Below, piece by piece: positions 8,417 through 17,122 of a stretch of 22,006 bases of DNA. How positions within the stretch are numbered: position 1 is the stretch's first letter; each line of letters starts with the position of its first letter. Location of the stretch: positions 2,499,718-2,521,723 of the forward strand of contig BFEA01000189.1 of the NCBI GenBank assembly GCA_003427395.1, given 5' to 3'. Origin of the DNA: Chara braunii. Lineage: Eukaryota > Streptophyta > Charophyceae > Charales > Characeae. The position numbers and the translations under genes are program-made. The notes beneath the pieces were generated by a model. It did not search any database, was not told the origin of the DNA, and saw only the letters and a program-made list of their open reading frames with translations.

Positions 8417-10303
8417 ATGAGTGATGCAGGCGGTAGTGAGGAGGAGGAACGAGTAGTGGAACATCTTAGAGTGACTCATAGAACTGCACTCAGTCAACCG
8501 ATCACCTTCTTGGAGTTACACCAGGGAGAGGAAAGGTGGTTGCGAAGGGAAGCCAGGGAAAGGACAACATTAGAGAGGGCTAAGACAGCGGCAACCAACG
8601 CTGAACGGACACTTGCAGCAGCAAGACTAGCGGACACTAGAGTTCAGGTTGAGGCTGCGATGGCTACCTCCTCTACATTGTCACATGCCTTGTCCTAGGC
8701 CTCTTCGTCAGGTGTCAGTCAGGGTATCTCTCAGAGTTCTGTTAGTCAATCTGTTGGCTCACAAGTCAGGCAACAGATTTCACTCGCACCTGAGGATTAT
8801 GAGATCCTCCAAGCGGAAGAACTACATGATCAACTACAACAGCAATTGAGAGATGCAACAGAGAGGAGACAAAGGGTTATCACTAGAAAAGCTAGACTAG
8901 GAGCTAGGAGGCAGGACTTAAGAAATCTAGAGGCACTAGACGAGTCGACACTTGACCCTGCAATGCAAGCGTTGCATCGCTCACTACTTTGTGTGGCAGA
9001 AACGCAGGTTGTCCAGCAGGAAGTGTTGGTCGAACTAGTGGACGGCCAGAAACGAATTCTGGCTGCACTGCAGGCTCCTCGTCCAATGATGAGGCAACCT
9101 CAGTATGTTGTAGTTACCCGTTCGGTTGCAGGTCCCTCAGTGACGTCGTCACCGATAGGGCCCTCCTTCTCTCCTATGTATGGCATTCCTCTTTCAGGTA
9201 GTCAACCAGTAGTCAGTGGCCAGATTTTGATTTCTTCCCCCGTACCATCGAGGACGGTGGCATCTACAATGCCATTGTCTGGACAACCGCAGGTTCGCGT
9301 ACAGCAAGCTGTCTCAGTGGCTATGCAGCCACTGGAGCAATCACCTAGGCAAATCCAGCCTATGCAATGGATGCCCAAGATTCCCTTGCTGAGTCCAAAG
9401 CCCTTCTCTGGCGACAGGAAGAAGGATGAGGACCTGGATACTTGGGTGAGGAATGTGCCTACCTATGTGAGGCACAAACTCACAAGGCCAGAGCAGGAGG
9501 TTATAGTAGCTGCTTCCTTTTTAGAGGGGTTGGCAGCGCGTTGGTTAAATGGGTTAGTGCAACAACAGGGCTATGGTTAGAATTTCGATGCCTGGGCTCA
9601 GGCCCAGACATTGGAAGACTTCGTACAGACTGTGTACAAGAGGTGGCATGACCCTCAAGGGGCTCAGAAGGCCACCGACGCGATCAACAATCTTTGTGCC
9701 AGAAGGTACAAGAATGTACGCGAGGTCACAAACGCTATAGAACGCCTGATCGTAGTACCTGGTGTGTGTTTTTACCCACAGGTACTCCTCACAGACTACT
9801 TGAGATGTCTGCCCTCAGAAGTTAAGACTAAACTGGTGGATGTGGCCTACATAGACCAACATAACTTCACTACTTTCAGCAAGAAAGCCTTAGACATAGA
9901 GGCTAAGCTGGGATCCGCGCATCAGGGCCACGCAGATGGTAGGAAGAAGAGACTTCCCCAGGGCAAGAAAAAGAAAGGTCAACTTATGTTCGTTGACCAT
10001 GATGGTCAGGCAACTGAAATTGACGACTTTCCAGACTATAGGGACAAGACAGAGCATGATGGGGCCATCGAGACTTTGGATGGGGGAGTTGTGGCACCTA
10101 TGAAGGAAAAGGCTAGGGGGACCGAGAAGCAGAAGGTAGGCCGGTCCAAGGGTCAGGGCGACCAAGGAACACCCGCTTCGGTAAAACTTGGTTTGGATTA
10201 CGAGGTGTGGAGGGACCGAGTTGCCAGGGGTACATGCATGAACTGTGGCATTATGGCCACACGTCGAGAACTTGCCGAGGCAAAAAGGTCACGACTAGGG
10301 TAG
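8417..10303 (+). pseudogene. gag: gag (capsid and nucleocapsid), broken
   Basis: The protein begins MSDAGGSEEEERV at 8417. It has an Ala/Arg/Glu-rich, probably coiled-coil N-terminal part (residues 25-80), a Gln/Ser/Pro-rich middle, and a capsid-like region (FSGDRKKDEDLDTWV near 9405, then EDFVQTVYKRWHDPQ near 9614). A basic linker with GKKKKG follows, and then a zinc-knuckle start, CMNCG, near 10236. All of this lies in one frame but is cut by TAG at 8696-8698 and at 9578-9580. A one-base deletion near 10255 interrupts the CCHC knuckle; its remaining His and Cys occur in the next frame at about 10258-10275. Gag proteins of this group assemble the virus-like particle that packages element RNA. 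Seen: motifs and lesions. Inferred: once a single long ORF of about 600 residues, continuing into pol. Confidence 0.85.
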
Positions 10304-10386
10304 CGACCCCAACTATGGTGGGGTTATCCTTGAACCCTGGCGGTGCTTTTGTGAGCACTTCGCAAGGAAACACCTGGGGCCAGTAG

Positions 10387-10999
10387 GAGTGTTAGCCGCT
10401 CTTACTCACGCTGAAGTGGTAATGTTGCCTTCCCCACTTCAGGCGTTGGCCAAGGCTAGTGACACCTACATCGCCCCGCCGACACGTTCAGACCATCGAC
10501 GCTCCGTTCGAGAGAGGTGTCTGAGTCCCTGGAGTAGTCACAGTCTGAGTGGTCAGGGAAGGACCCCGAAAACTCTTAGGCGATGATCAGTAAAGGTCCT
10601 AGGGGTGAACATTTCGTGGTAGAGGTTGATGTAGGTGGTCGCAAAGTGGGTGACTTCGCAGACATAGGCTCGGCACGGAACTTCATCAATCGTGCTTGTG
10701 TGGATAGGCTGCGCTTAGGGGACCAAGTGCAGCGGCTTATCAGAACTGTAGCTTCTACGCTGGCCAACAAACACCAAATGGTAGTTAAAGACTATGTCAA
10801 GGACGTAGTCTGTTCCTTCTCTTATGGAGGAGGGGAAGTGAGACACAAAATCTCATTCCTCGTTAGCGACAAACTCAGTCTGCCGTTTGACTTGTTGCTA
10901 GGTATGCACTACCTCGAGGTCACTCAACCTCAGTTTAATTGGGATAGGAAGGTGTTGATACACAAGCTGCCAAATGGTAGGACCGTTAGACTACAATAG
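10387..10999 (+). pseudogene. Linker and retropepsin-type aspartic protease, broken
   Basis: An acidic Ser/Glu-rich linker (about 10505-10580) precedes the protease domain at about 10583-10999, which starts KGPRGEHFVVEVDVGG. The active-site block reads FADIGSARNFIN where families of this type have D-T/S-G. The Thr-to-Ile change is one C-to-T step and should abolish the catalytic site. The downstream FDLLLGMHYLEV fits the hydrophobic C-terminal part of the fold. TAG codons at 10535-10537, 10577-10579 and 10997-10999 interrupt the frame, and TAG at 10384 ends the shifted gag frame. The protease would have cut the Gag-Pol polyprotein. The exact joining of frames between 10303 and 10535 is uncertain. 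Confidence 0.82.
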
Positions 11000-12167
11000 T
11001 TTAAAGCTTGCAGTCTAGTGGAAAACTACGACTGCATGTGTGCCTCCTCTTTCTATAACTACTATAAGCAGAATCGCGAGGAAGGCATGTATCTAGTCTT
11101 TGCCTCTGAGAAAGGGGAGACCGTAAAATCACCCCCAGAGATAGAATCAGTCGTCGTGCAATATTCCGACCTTTTTTTAGGAGCCTACAGGCGTGGTGGA
11201 AAGGAAGGTGGTCCATGCGATTGAGGTTTTCCCAGGTAGTAAGGTGCCTAGAGGACGAATCTATAGGATGTCTCCTGCAAAGTTGGATGAGCTCCGCCGC
11301 CAGCTCAAGGAGCTCACAGAAAAAGGATGGATTCGGCCTAGTACCTCTCCTTACAGTGCGCCAGTCTTATTTGTCCCTAAGAAGGGAGGTACCTTAAGGA
11401 TGTGCATTGACTACAGGGGCCTCAATGCCATCACTGTTAAGAACGCAGAGCCCCTACCCCGCATCGACGACCTATTGGATATAGTGCAGGGATGTCGGTA
11501 CTTCACAAAGATAGATCTGAAGTCCGGATACCATCAAATTGCTATTAGACCTGAGGACCAACACAAAACCGCCTTTCAGACCAGGTACGGTCTGTACGAG
11601 TTTGTGGTGATGCCCTTTGGCCTTTGCAATGCCCCTGGAACATTCCAGCACGCGAGGAATAGGATCTTTCGTGAGTACTTAGACAAGTTTATCGTCGTGT
11701 ACCTCGACGATATTCTTATTTTTAGTAAGAATGTAGAGGAGCACGCTGAGCACCTAAAAATAGTGCTAGGTGTCCTAAGACAGCACCAGTACAAGGTCAG
11801 ATTGGAGAAATGCGAGTTCAGTCGCACGAAGATCCTGTACTTGGGTCATGAAATTCATGCGGATGGGTTGAGGCCGGATGATGCTAAAGTGTCCAGCATA
11901 CGAGACTGACCCACACCTCAGACTGTTACCAAGGTCCGATCATTTTTGGGGATGACGGGCTATTACCGTCCGTTTGTTAAGAATTATAGTACTATAGCTT
12001 CCCCATTAACTGACCTAACTCGCCTTGACAACCTTTGGGAGTGGACTGAAGAGTGTGAAGCAAGCTTAAAAAAATTGAAGTATGCTCTAACACACTATGA
12101 AGTTCTTAAACTTCCAAATCCTGAGCAGCCCTTTGTCGTGACCCAGACGCCAGCCAGTATGGCATAG
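11000..12167 (+). pseudogene. Reverse transcriptase, broken by a T7 frameshift and a stop
   Basis: A connecting segment (ENYDCMCASSFYNYY, 11022-11066) lies in the protease frame. The frame then changes at a seven-T run (11172-11178). RT follows from about 11179 with the Ty3/Gypsy blocks in order: MCIDYRGLNAITVKN, FTKIDLKSGYHQI (first catalytic Asp), KTAFQTRYGLYEF, VMPFGLCNAPGTFQ, VVYLDDILIFS (catalytic DD pair, about 11695-11727), LGHEIHADGL. All three catalytic aspartates survive. TGA at 11907-11909 falls where a Trp codon would be expected. The connection region (FLGMTGYYRPFVKNYS) continues in the same frame to about 12140, where a second one-base shift leads into RNase H. The enzyme would copy element RNA into cDNA in the particle. 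Confidence 0.9.
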
Positions 12168-12600
12168 GCGCAGTCCTTGCGCAAAAGGAGGGGAAGAAGT
12201 TAAGGCTCATCGAGTATACGAGTAAGAAGATGCCATCTTAGAAGTTAGCAAAGTCCACATATGAGCGTGAGCTCTATGCCCTCTATGGAGCGCTGGTTCA
12301 TTGGATACATTATCTCAGGGGCAAATTCTTCTACTTGAGATCTGACCATGAGACCTTGCGATGGATCAAGACACGGCAAGTACTCTCTGACGCACTCAAG
12401 CGGTGGATTCAAGTGATAGACATGTCTGATTATCAACTTGACCTAATTAAGGGAGAATACAACAAAGTGGCTGATGCACTATCACGTAGGGCAGATTATC
12501 TGGGCGCACTAGTGACGGAGTTTGGCATATGTAATGATTTAACTCGATTTTTGGCGGAAGCCTATCAACAAGATCCAGTTATGTCTGAGATCATCCGTAA
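12146..12600 (+). pseudogene. RNase H domain, broken by one stop
   Basis: After the frame shift at about 12141-12146, a DASQYGIGAVLAQKEGKK block carries the first catalytic Asp of Ty3/Gypsy RNase H. ERELYALYGAL holds the catalytic Glu, LRSDHETLRW holds the next Asp, and NKVADALSRR is the C-terminal block with the last Asp. TAG at 12239-12241 sits between the first two blocks, at a position where Gln would be plausible. The domain would degrade the RNA of the RNA/DNA hybrid. Apart from the stop its key residues are present. Confidence 0.88.
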
Positions 12601-13850
12601 ATTCAAAGAGAAGGATAAAGTAACTTCTGACGAATTTACGATGGTAGATGACTTGTTGTTTCTTGAAAAGGCAGGGAATAAAAGACTGTGTGTCCCGGAT
12701 AGAGGGTCTCTTCGTAGTTTATTTTTAGGAGAGTGTTATGATGCAACTGGCCGTTTCGGCTATAAGAAGACTTCAACTAACTTAGTGCGAAGATTTTGGT
12801 GGCCCTCTATGATGCAAGATGCTAAGAGGTACGTAGAAACCTGTCAGGTTTGACACCAGGATAAACCTAAGACTCAGGCTCCGCTTGGGCTTCTCAAGCC
12901 TTGCCGATTCCTGAAGGTCTTGGTCAGAGTGTGTCCATGGACTTCATGGATACTCTTGTGACCAGCAAGACTGGCAAGAGACACATCTTCGTTATAGTGG
13001 TGATTACCCATCTATTGATATTGATTGTTTTTTTTCCAAGTATGCAAGACTTATCGCTATGCCAAAATCTGTTGAAACTGACTATATCATCAAACTGTTT
13101 CTGGATAACTGAGTTCACGATTTTGGACTCCCTACGTCGATAGTGAGTGATAGGGATGTAAGATTTACCAGCGAATTGTGGCAGTCAACAGTTGAGCAAG
13201 TGGGCACCAAGCTACAAACGACGTTAGGGAACCACCCTAAGTCAAATGGCCAGGCAAAACAGATGAGCCGAGTAGCACAACACCTGCTTCGACATTATAT
13301 CAAGCCAAGTCAGGATGACTGGGATGAGAAGTTACCTCTCGTCGCCAGCCTGTACAACAACGCTGTACACAGTACTACTGGAATGACTCCCAACCAACTG
13401 CACCTTGGTTGGAAGCCCAAAACTGCACTTGACTTTCTGCTACCAGAAAGACAATCCACTACAACACCTGGCAGAATAGAGTTTGCTGTCAAGTACGAAC
13501 AAATGCTGCAGCAGGCCGTCGAACATATTAGAAAGTCTCAGGATGCTATGATTGCATCTGAGAATAAGCATAGACGGCCCTCTAACTTTCATGTAGGTGA
13601 TAGAGTCTGGGTCAAATCATCTGAACTGGGTCAAGAGCTTGGCATATCTCGTAAACTGATGCCACAATACTTCGGTCCTTGGGAGGTCCTCGACATAGTC
13701 GGGGATCAGATAGACGGACCTTCCTATGTGATTCACATCCCACCTCACTTACGCACACACCCAATTTTTCACGCCTCAAAGCTGGCACCTTTCACAGAAA
13801 CTGCACAGTTTCCTTCCAGACGGTCAATGCTGCCCCCAACCATGGATGGT
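12600..13850 (+). pseudogene. Integrase, broken with lost zinc-finger and catalytic residues
   Basis: The N-terminal zinc-binding region (about 12730-12853) reads GECYDATGRFGYKK, where two His are normal for the HHCC finger; they appear as Tyr and Arg. The Cys pair is cut by TGA at 12851-12853. A one-base deletion near 12900 and a shift in an eight-T run (13028-13035) change frame. TGA at 13110-13112 interrupts the core. The core shows SMDFMDTL (first D) and SDRDVRF (second D), but the third acidic residue position reads GQAKQM with Lys in place of Glu. The GPWEVLD...HPIFHASKLAPF region (about 13675-13790) is the C-terminal GPF/Y-type module. The enzyme would insert element cDNA into chromosomes; this copy cannot. 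Confidence 0.88.
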
Positions 13851-14075
13851 GAAGTTGACATTGACGAAATTGTGGGGCATCGAGTGATGTCAGTGTCTAA
13901 ACCGCCAGGCAGAGGCCGCCCTCCTAAGCCAAGAATGCAACATCATGTCAGAATCAGACATCATCTGGATCCCAGCGAGAATCAGTGGTTCACCAAAGAA
14001 GAACTCATGCGAACAGCACCTCAAGTTATTGCAGGCTATGCAAGAGAACTTAAGGGGAAAATGCCTGCAGATTAG
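13850..14075 (+). pseudogene. Integrase C-terminal tail with a diverged chromodomain-like segment
   Basis: The open frame from 13143 ends at 14075. Its last 75 residues or so begin EVDIDEIVGHRVMS, have a Pro/Arg/Lys-rich insert (PGRGRPPKPRM), then HHVRIRHHLDPSENQWFTKE and a helix-like EELMRTAPQVIAGY. The order (beta strand with a D/E-x-I-x-x-H-R start, a basic strand, a W block, a C-terminal helix) is that of a chromodomain. The usual YLVKWKGY block, however, is replaced by HVRIRHH, so aromatic-cage residues are partly missing. Chromovirus chromodomains steer integration to particular chromatin. This is a plausible but diverged member. Confidence 0.6.
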
Positions 14076-14096
14076 AAGACTTCTCAGAGGAGTTTT

Positions 14097-14115
14097 GAAA
14101 CAAAGGAGGAGGGAA
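14097..14115 (+). promoter_or_regulatory. Polypurine tract
   Basis: A purine-only stretch apart from one C, ending AAAGGAGGAGGGAA, directly abuts the 3' LTR. It would prime plus-strand synthesis. Confidence 0.88.
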
Positions 14116-15095
14116 TGCGAGGATCCTGGGTCCTCGGCAGGCCTAAGGGGCCCCTGCTGCAGATGTGTCCGCCCTAAGTGAAGGCGGGCCTAACAAATCA
14201 CGAGAGGCCCTCAGCTGTCAATTTCGTATTTGGGGTCCAGGCGCCAGTTCGTTGAGGGAAACACAGGCCGAGAAGCAAGACATTCCACGGCCTTCCAGGC
14301 CTTTCCAAAAATGCAGGCCCTGGGCGAGAATCACAGCCTCATACACAGGCAGTTGGAAGGCCCAACCGAACGGAGGCCCAGCAGCAGCATCGGAGGCACA
14401 GCCTCCTGGGCCTACCGGAAGGTTCTGGCCAGAGGCCCAGGCCAGCCAGGCCGCCGAGAGAGGCAGTTTCTATCTGTATAGGAAAGAGCTCGCTGCCTGC
14501 CCAGAGATTCAGCACTTGCATGCTGGCGGCAGCGCTGCTGGAGCGGACGCTTGTGGGCTGCTGCTGGCGCTGGGAGGCAAGGTGCTAGCGCATGCGGTCA
14601 TGCAGGGAGCAGGGCGCTGCTGAGGGCAGCGCAATAGCCCAGCCTCCATAGCTGGATGGGCTTGGACTACAGTGAGACGCAGGGGTGGTCTTCGGGTGTA
14701 CAGCGGGAAGACGTGGGGGTAAGTCAGGGGAGAGAGAGAAGGATGATGATGATGATGATGTGAGGGCACATACCTGGTCTTGGCGATGGTCTGCATTGGG
14801 CAACATCTTCAAGTACTTCGTGGGCTGCTGACGTCAACAGTTGCATTGTCAATTAGTAGGCAGACTGTAGCTGTGTAGGAAGTAGGCTGAGCGCCAAGTA
14901 GGGAGATAGGTCCTGGATACTCATGTTGATCCTGGCGAGAGCAAGCTCTCATTGACATTGGTTTTCAGTGTTACGATTCTTCATTGTTGTTATATTGGTG
15001 CATTTCTGCTTTCTGGACACTGCGATACTATCTGGCCTTCAATGTGATTGTGCATTCTGGACATTGTCATCTCGCTATTGCTCATTTTCATTGCA
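14116..15095 (+). repeat. 3' LTR of the Ty3/Gypsy element
   Basis: 980 bp starting TGCGAGGATCC and ending TTGCA, collinear with 6257-7289 apart from the two block differences described for the 5' LTR. It contains the CGCCCTAAGTGAAGGCGGGCC motif near its start, which the 5' LTR lacks but the solo LTR at 17663 shares. It also holds a small palindrome, GAGAGCAAGCTCTC, near 14937-14950 in the block missing from the 5' LTR. Confidence 0.9.
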
Positions 15096-15351
15096 CTGCA
15101 GGCGCAAAAGAAAAAACAAAAAAACGAGTGGCCGCCTGATTTTGCCACTTCCGAACCTTCCAATGGCTAGAAGTGCACAAAGCTGTTCTCAGTGTTCTGT
15201 TTTTGCAGTTTCTAACTGCCCTCCCTGGGCCCAGAACTGCTGTGCCCTGTTTGTTATTCCTTCCTGCGAAAGAATTCGAAACTGTGTAGCGGTCACCCAC
15301 GCAGTTATTTCATTATTTATTCTGTCCATCTGGTTGCATCTGGATTCGAAC
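15096..15351 (-). mobile_element. SINE-like repeat, reverse copy, with the 30-bp block shared with 4291-4320
   Basis: On the minus strand there is a B-box-like GTTCGAATCC (15342-15351), then the body homologous to 5864-5980 (CAGAATAAATAATGAAATAA, GGTGACCGCTACACAGTT, GTTAGAAACTGCAAAAACAG). The 30-bp block 15127-15156 and a T-rich end follow. The A-box side is lost into the ATT array. The end facing the retrotransposon is the broken half of the repeat interrupted by the insertion. Confidence 0.62.
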
Positions 15352-15370
15352 TTCGGTCTGCATTTCATTT

Positions 15371-15371
15371 G

Positions 15372-15419
<48 letters not shown>

Positions 15420-15435
15420 TTATTATTATTATTAC

Positions 15436-15487
<52 letters not shown>

Positions 15488-15490
15488 TTA

Positions 15491-15538
<48 letters not shown>
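15371..15538. repeat. (ATT)n microsatellite
   Basis: About 168 bp of ATT units with three or four interruptions (AATTTATT, ACT). It abuts the SINE-like repeat. Confidence 0.97.
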
Positions 15539-15540
<2 letters not shown>

Positions 15541-15559
15541 ACAAGAGTGACAAGACACA

Positions 15560-16180
15560 GCCCCTTTATATTCTGGGGGGAACCAGTGCGGTTACCTATC
15601 TTCGGCAAGTATGGAACATTCATTGTTAGATTAATGTATAATCTATTTAGATTCTTGATTATGCTTATTAAGTTATTATATATTAATCATAATAGGATAG
15701 TATAAGAATGAATTCTCTATGAATAATATATAATTATGTGGCTCTCCAAGTAAATCTTACAAGGCCGTATTCCCCAATTAAGATTCAGAACTTCGCGCTA
15801 GCGCCTTCTCTTCGATCCTTTGATAGGGTAGAGTCGCATGGGTAATGGAAAGTGGAAAAGAGAAACGTTTGAAAACCTTAGCAGCACTTTTCAATTTGAG
15901 TTCCATACAAGTTAAAGCACCGAGGTCCTTCCCAGTAAGCAGTAAAACGCTATGAACCCGGCCGTCCAACGGTAACCTTGTTCTTCCTTTAAGATAATTA
16001 TAATAACTAAAAGAACTGAAGAAAAAGTAAAGACCATGAAAGCTGGAACAATCAGAAAGGAACAGCTCAGAATGACATAAAACAGGAACCCTACCTGTCA
16101 GACAAAGCGATACGGACAGAGAAAGGGACCCCGGGGGGGAATGGTCCCTGATAAAAAAAGAACGCAGAGTGATCAAAAGA
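15560..16180 (-). other. Possible organelle-derived block with a 132-codon frame
   Basis: 15620-15745 is strongly A/T-rich (with GAATAATATATAATTATGTG). The minus-strand frame 16176-15778 then encodes 132 residues with a hydrophobic, aromatic stretch (FHGLYFFFSSFSYYNYL) followed by a basic region (MELKLKSAAKVFKRF). Composition and style recall plant mitochondrial membrane-protein genes such as the cytochrome c maturation genes, but I cannot assign a family. It could equally be a chance frame. Confidence 0.3.
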
Positions 16181-16432
16181 ATAAGAAAACCAAACTAGAG
16201 TACAATGATAGCCTACCAACTAAGTTATTACACAGCTATCTAGATGGTACCCACAAGCATGGGATGCGCGATGGTTCTGGAATGAAACGTCCTAGTGCTG
16301 CAGAACTTGAAGGGGGATTGGCCTCTCCTGGGGCTCAAAAGAGTCCTCAGGAGGGGTCGGGTGGGCCTGCGCCTTTGGATTGAGCCAAGGAGGCGAAAGT
16401 GCAGGCCGAAAAAAGTATCGGTTACCATTGAT
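16181..16432. other. Sequence with no recognised gene
   Basis: An 80-codon plus-strand frame (16141-16383) is rich in Lys, Ser and Gly and has no domain I know. Nothing else is seen. Confidence 0.4.
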
Positions 16433-16723
16433 TCAGAAGTCGAAAGGGATGAAATTGGGAAAAGCAGCCCAAGCTTGAGGCAAAAAGGATTGTGGTTCCA
16501 CTGGTTCTGAGCGATGCCTACTATGAAGAAAGTCCGCCTGAAAGCTCTGCCTGATCGAAAGGATCACCAGCCTTTGCATCTGAAGTAGGGAGGATGTCTT
16601 GTCTTGTTGAACAAAAGCATTCCTGATGGCCCAGAAAGCAGAAAGAATCGCCGCACGAACCATTTCAGAGACAGAGAGCCTCGGGTCACTTCCCTTTTTA
16701 ACATTAATGTATTTACTGCCCAA
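16433..16723 (-). pseudogene. Possible LINE ORF2 C-terminal fragment
   Basis: The 96-codon minus-strand frame contains VSEMVRAAILSAFWAIRNAF. It resembles the helix after the reverse transcriptase of plant LINEs, where a W-x-I/L-W/R-x-x-R-N motif is common. The match is short and there is no RT core nearby, so this is tentative. Confidence 0.25.
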
Positions 16724-16741
16724 CAGAACATCGGCCGCCAG

Positions 16742-16778
16742 GTCACCAGTTCATGGCTGTACCAACTGAGCTAGGCCC
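16742..16778 (-). mobile_element. tRNA-like SINE head (copy 2, partial)
   Basis: Minus strand GCCTAGCTCAGTTGGTACAG followed by CCATGAACTGGTGACCTGG gives an A box and a tRNA-like D/anticodon region. No B box follows. It aligns with 5385-5404 and is joined on the same side to the repeat that also flanks copy 1. Confidence 0.65.
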
Positions 16779-17075
16779 GTTGGTCTGCAGCACATATTAT
16801 TTGCTTCCCTCTCTGTCCTACGCTTCTCTTGAGTTTGTGGACACTATTGAATATCTGGGAAAGTAAATTCCACAGGGTCCTGTCCCATTCAAATTCAAAT
16901 TTGACTGAAGGATAATTTCCTTGAGGATTTGTCATTGAGTCTTTGTTGTGAATTACCCACTGGCAGGTACTCTCCCCTCCCGCACTGGGGCAGATTAGAT
17001 GCTCAGGGGTAAAATACCAAAATGGGATGAGATACTGTGGGTTCCTAGAATCCCCTGTCCCCTGTCCCCAGCTTC
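16779..17075 (-). repeat. Dispersed repeat flanking the SINE head (copy 2)
   Basis: Longer version of 5404-5569. Shared blocks include TTTGACTGAAGGATAATTTC, GTGAATTACCCA, GGGATGAGA and TGTGGGTTCC. It has about 110 bp extra near the SINE head (16785-16895) and about 25 bp extra around 17000-17025. Confidence 0.7.
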
Positions 17076-17099
17076 TCCTGAGACTGTCACTGTTAATTT

Positions 17100-17122
17100 G
17101 AGGGTTTAGGGTTTAGGGTTTG
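17100..17122 (+). repeat. Interstitial telomere-type repeat (TTTAGGG)3
   Basis: GAGGGTTTAGGGTTTAGGG followed by TTTGGG: three plant-type telomere units, the last one mutated. It sits about 25 bp beyond the end of the dispersed repeat. Confidence 0.85.

Larger units (their letters stand above)
6257..15095 (+). mobile_element. Inactivated Ty3/Gypsy chromovirus-like LTR retrotransposon
   Basis: The element runs from TGCGAGGATCC at 6257 to TTGCA at 15095. It has two related LTRs, a 12-nt primer binding site matching initiator tRNA-Met, the domain order gag, protease, reverse transcriptase, RNase H, integrase, chromodomain-like tail, and a polypurine tract. Integrase downstream of RT/RNase H places it in Ty3/Gypsy (Metaviridae), and the C-terminal chromodomain-like segment points to the chromoviruses. 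The coding region holds about ten premature stops and at least five frameshifts, so the copy is dead. CTGC on both sides (6253-6256 and 15096-15099) may be the remnant of a target-site duplication; 5 bp would be usual. Homology of both flanks to an uninterrupted repeat at 4291-4560 supports the boundaries independently. Confidence 0.93.
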
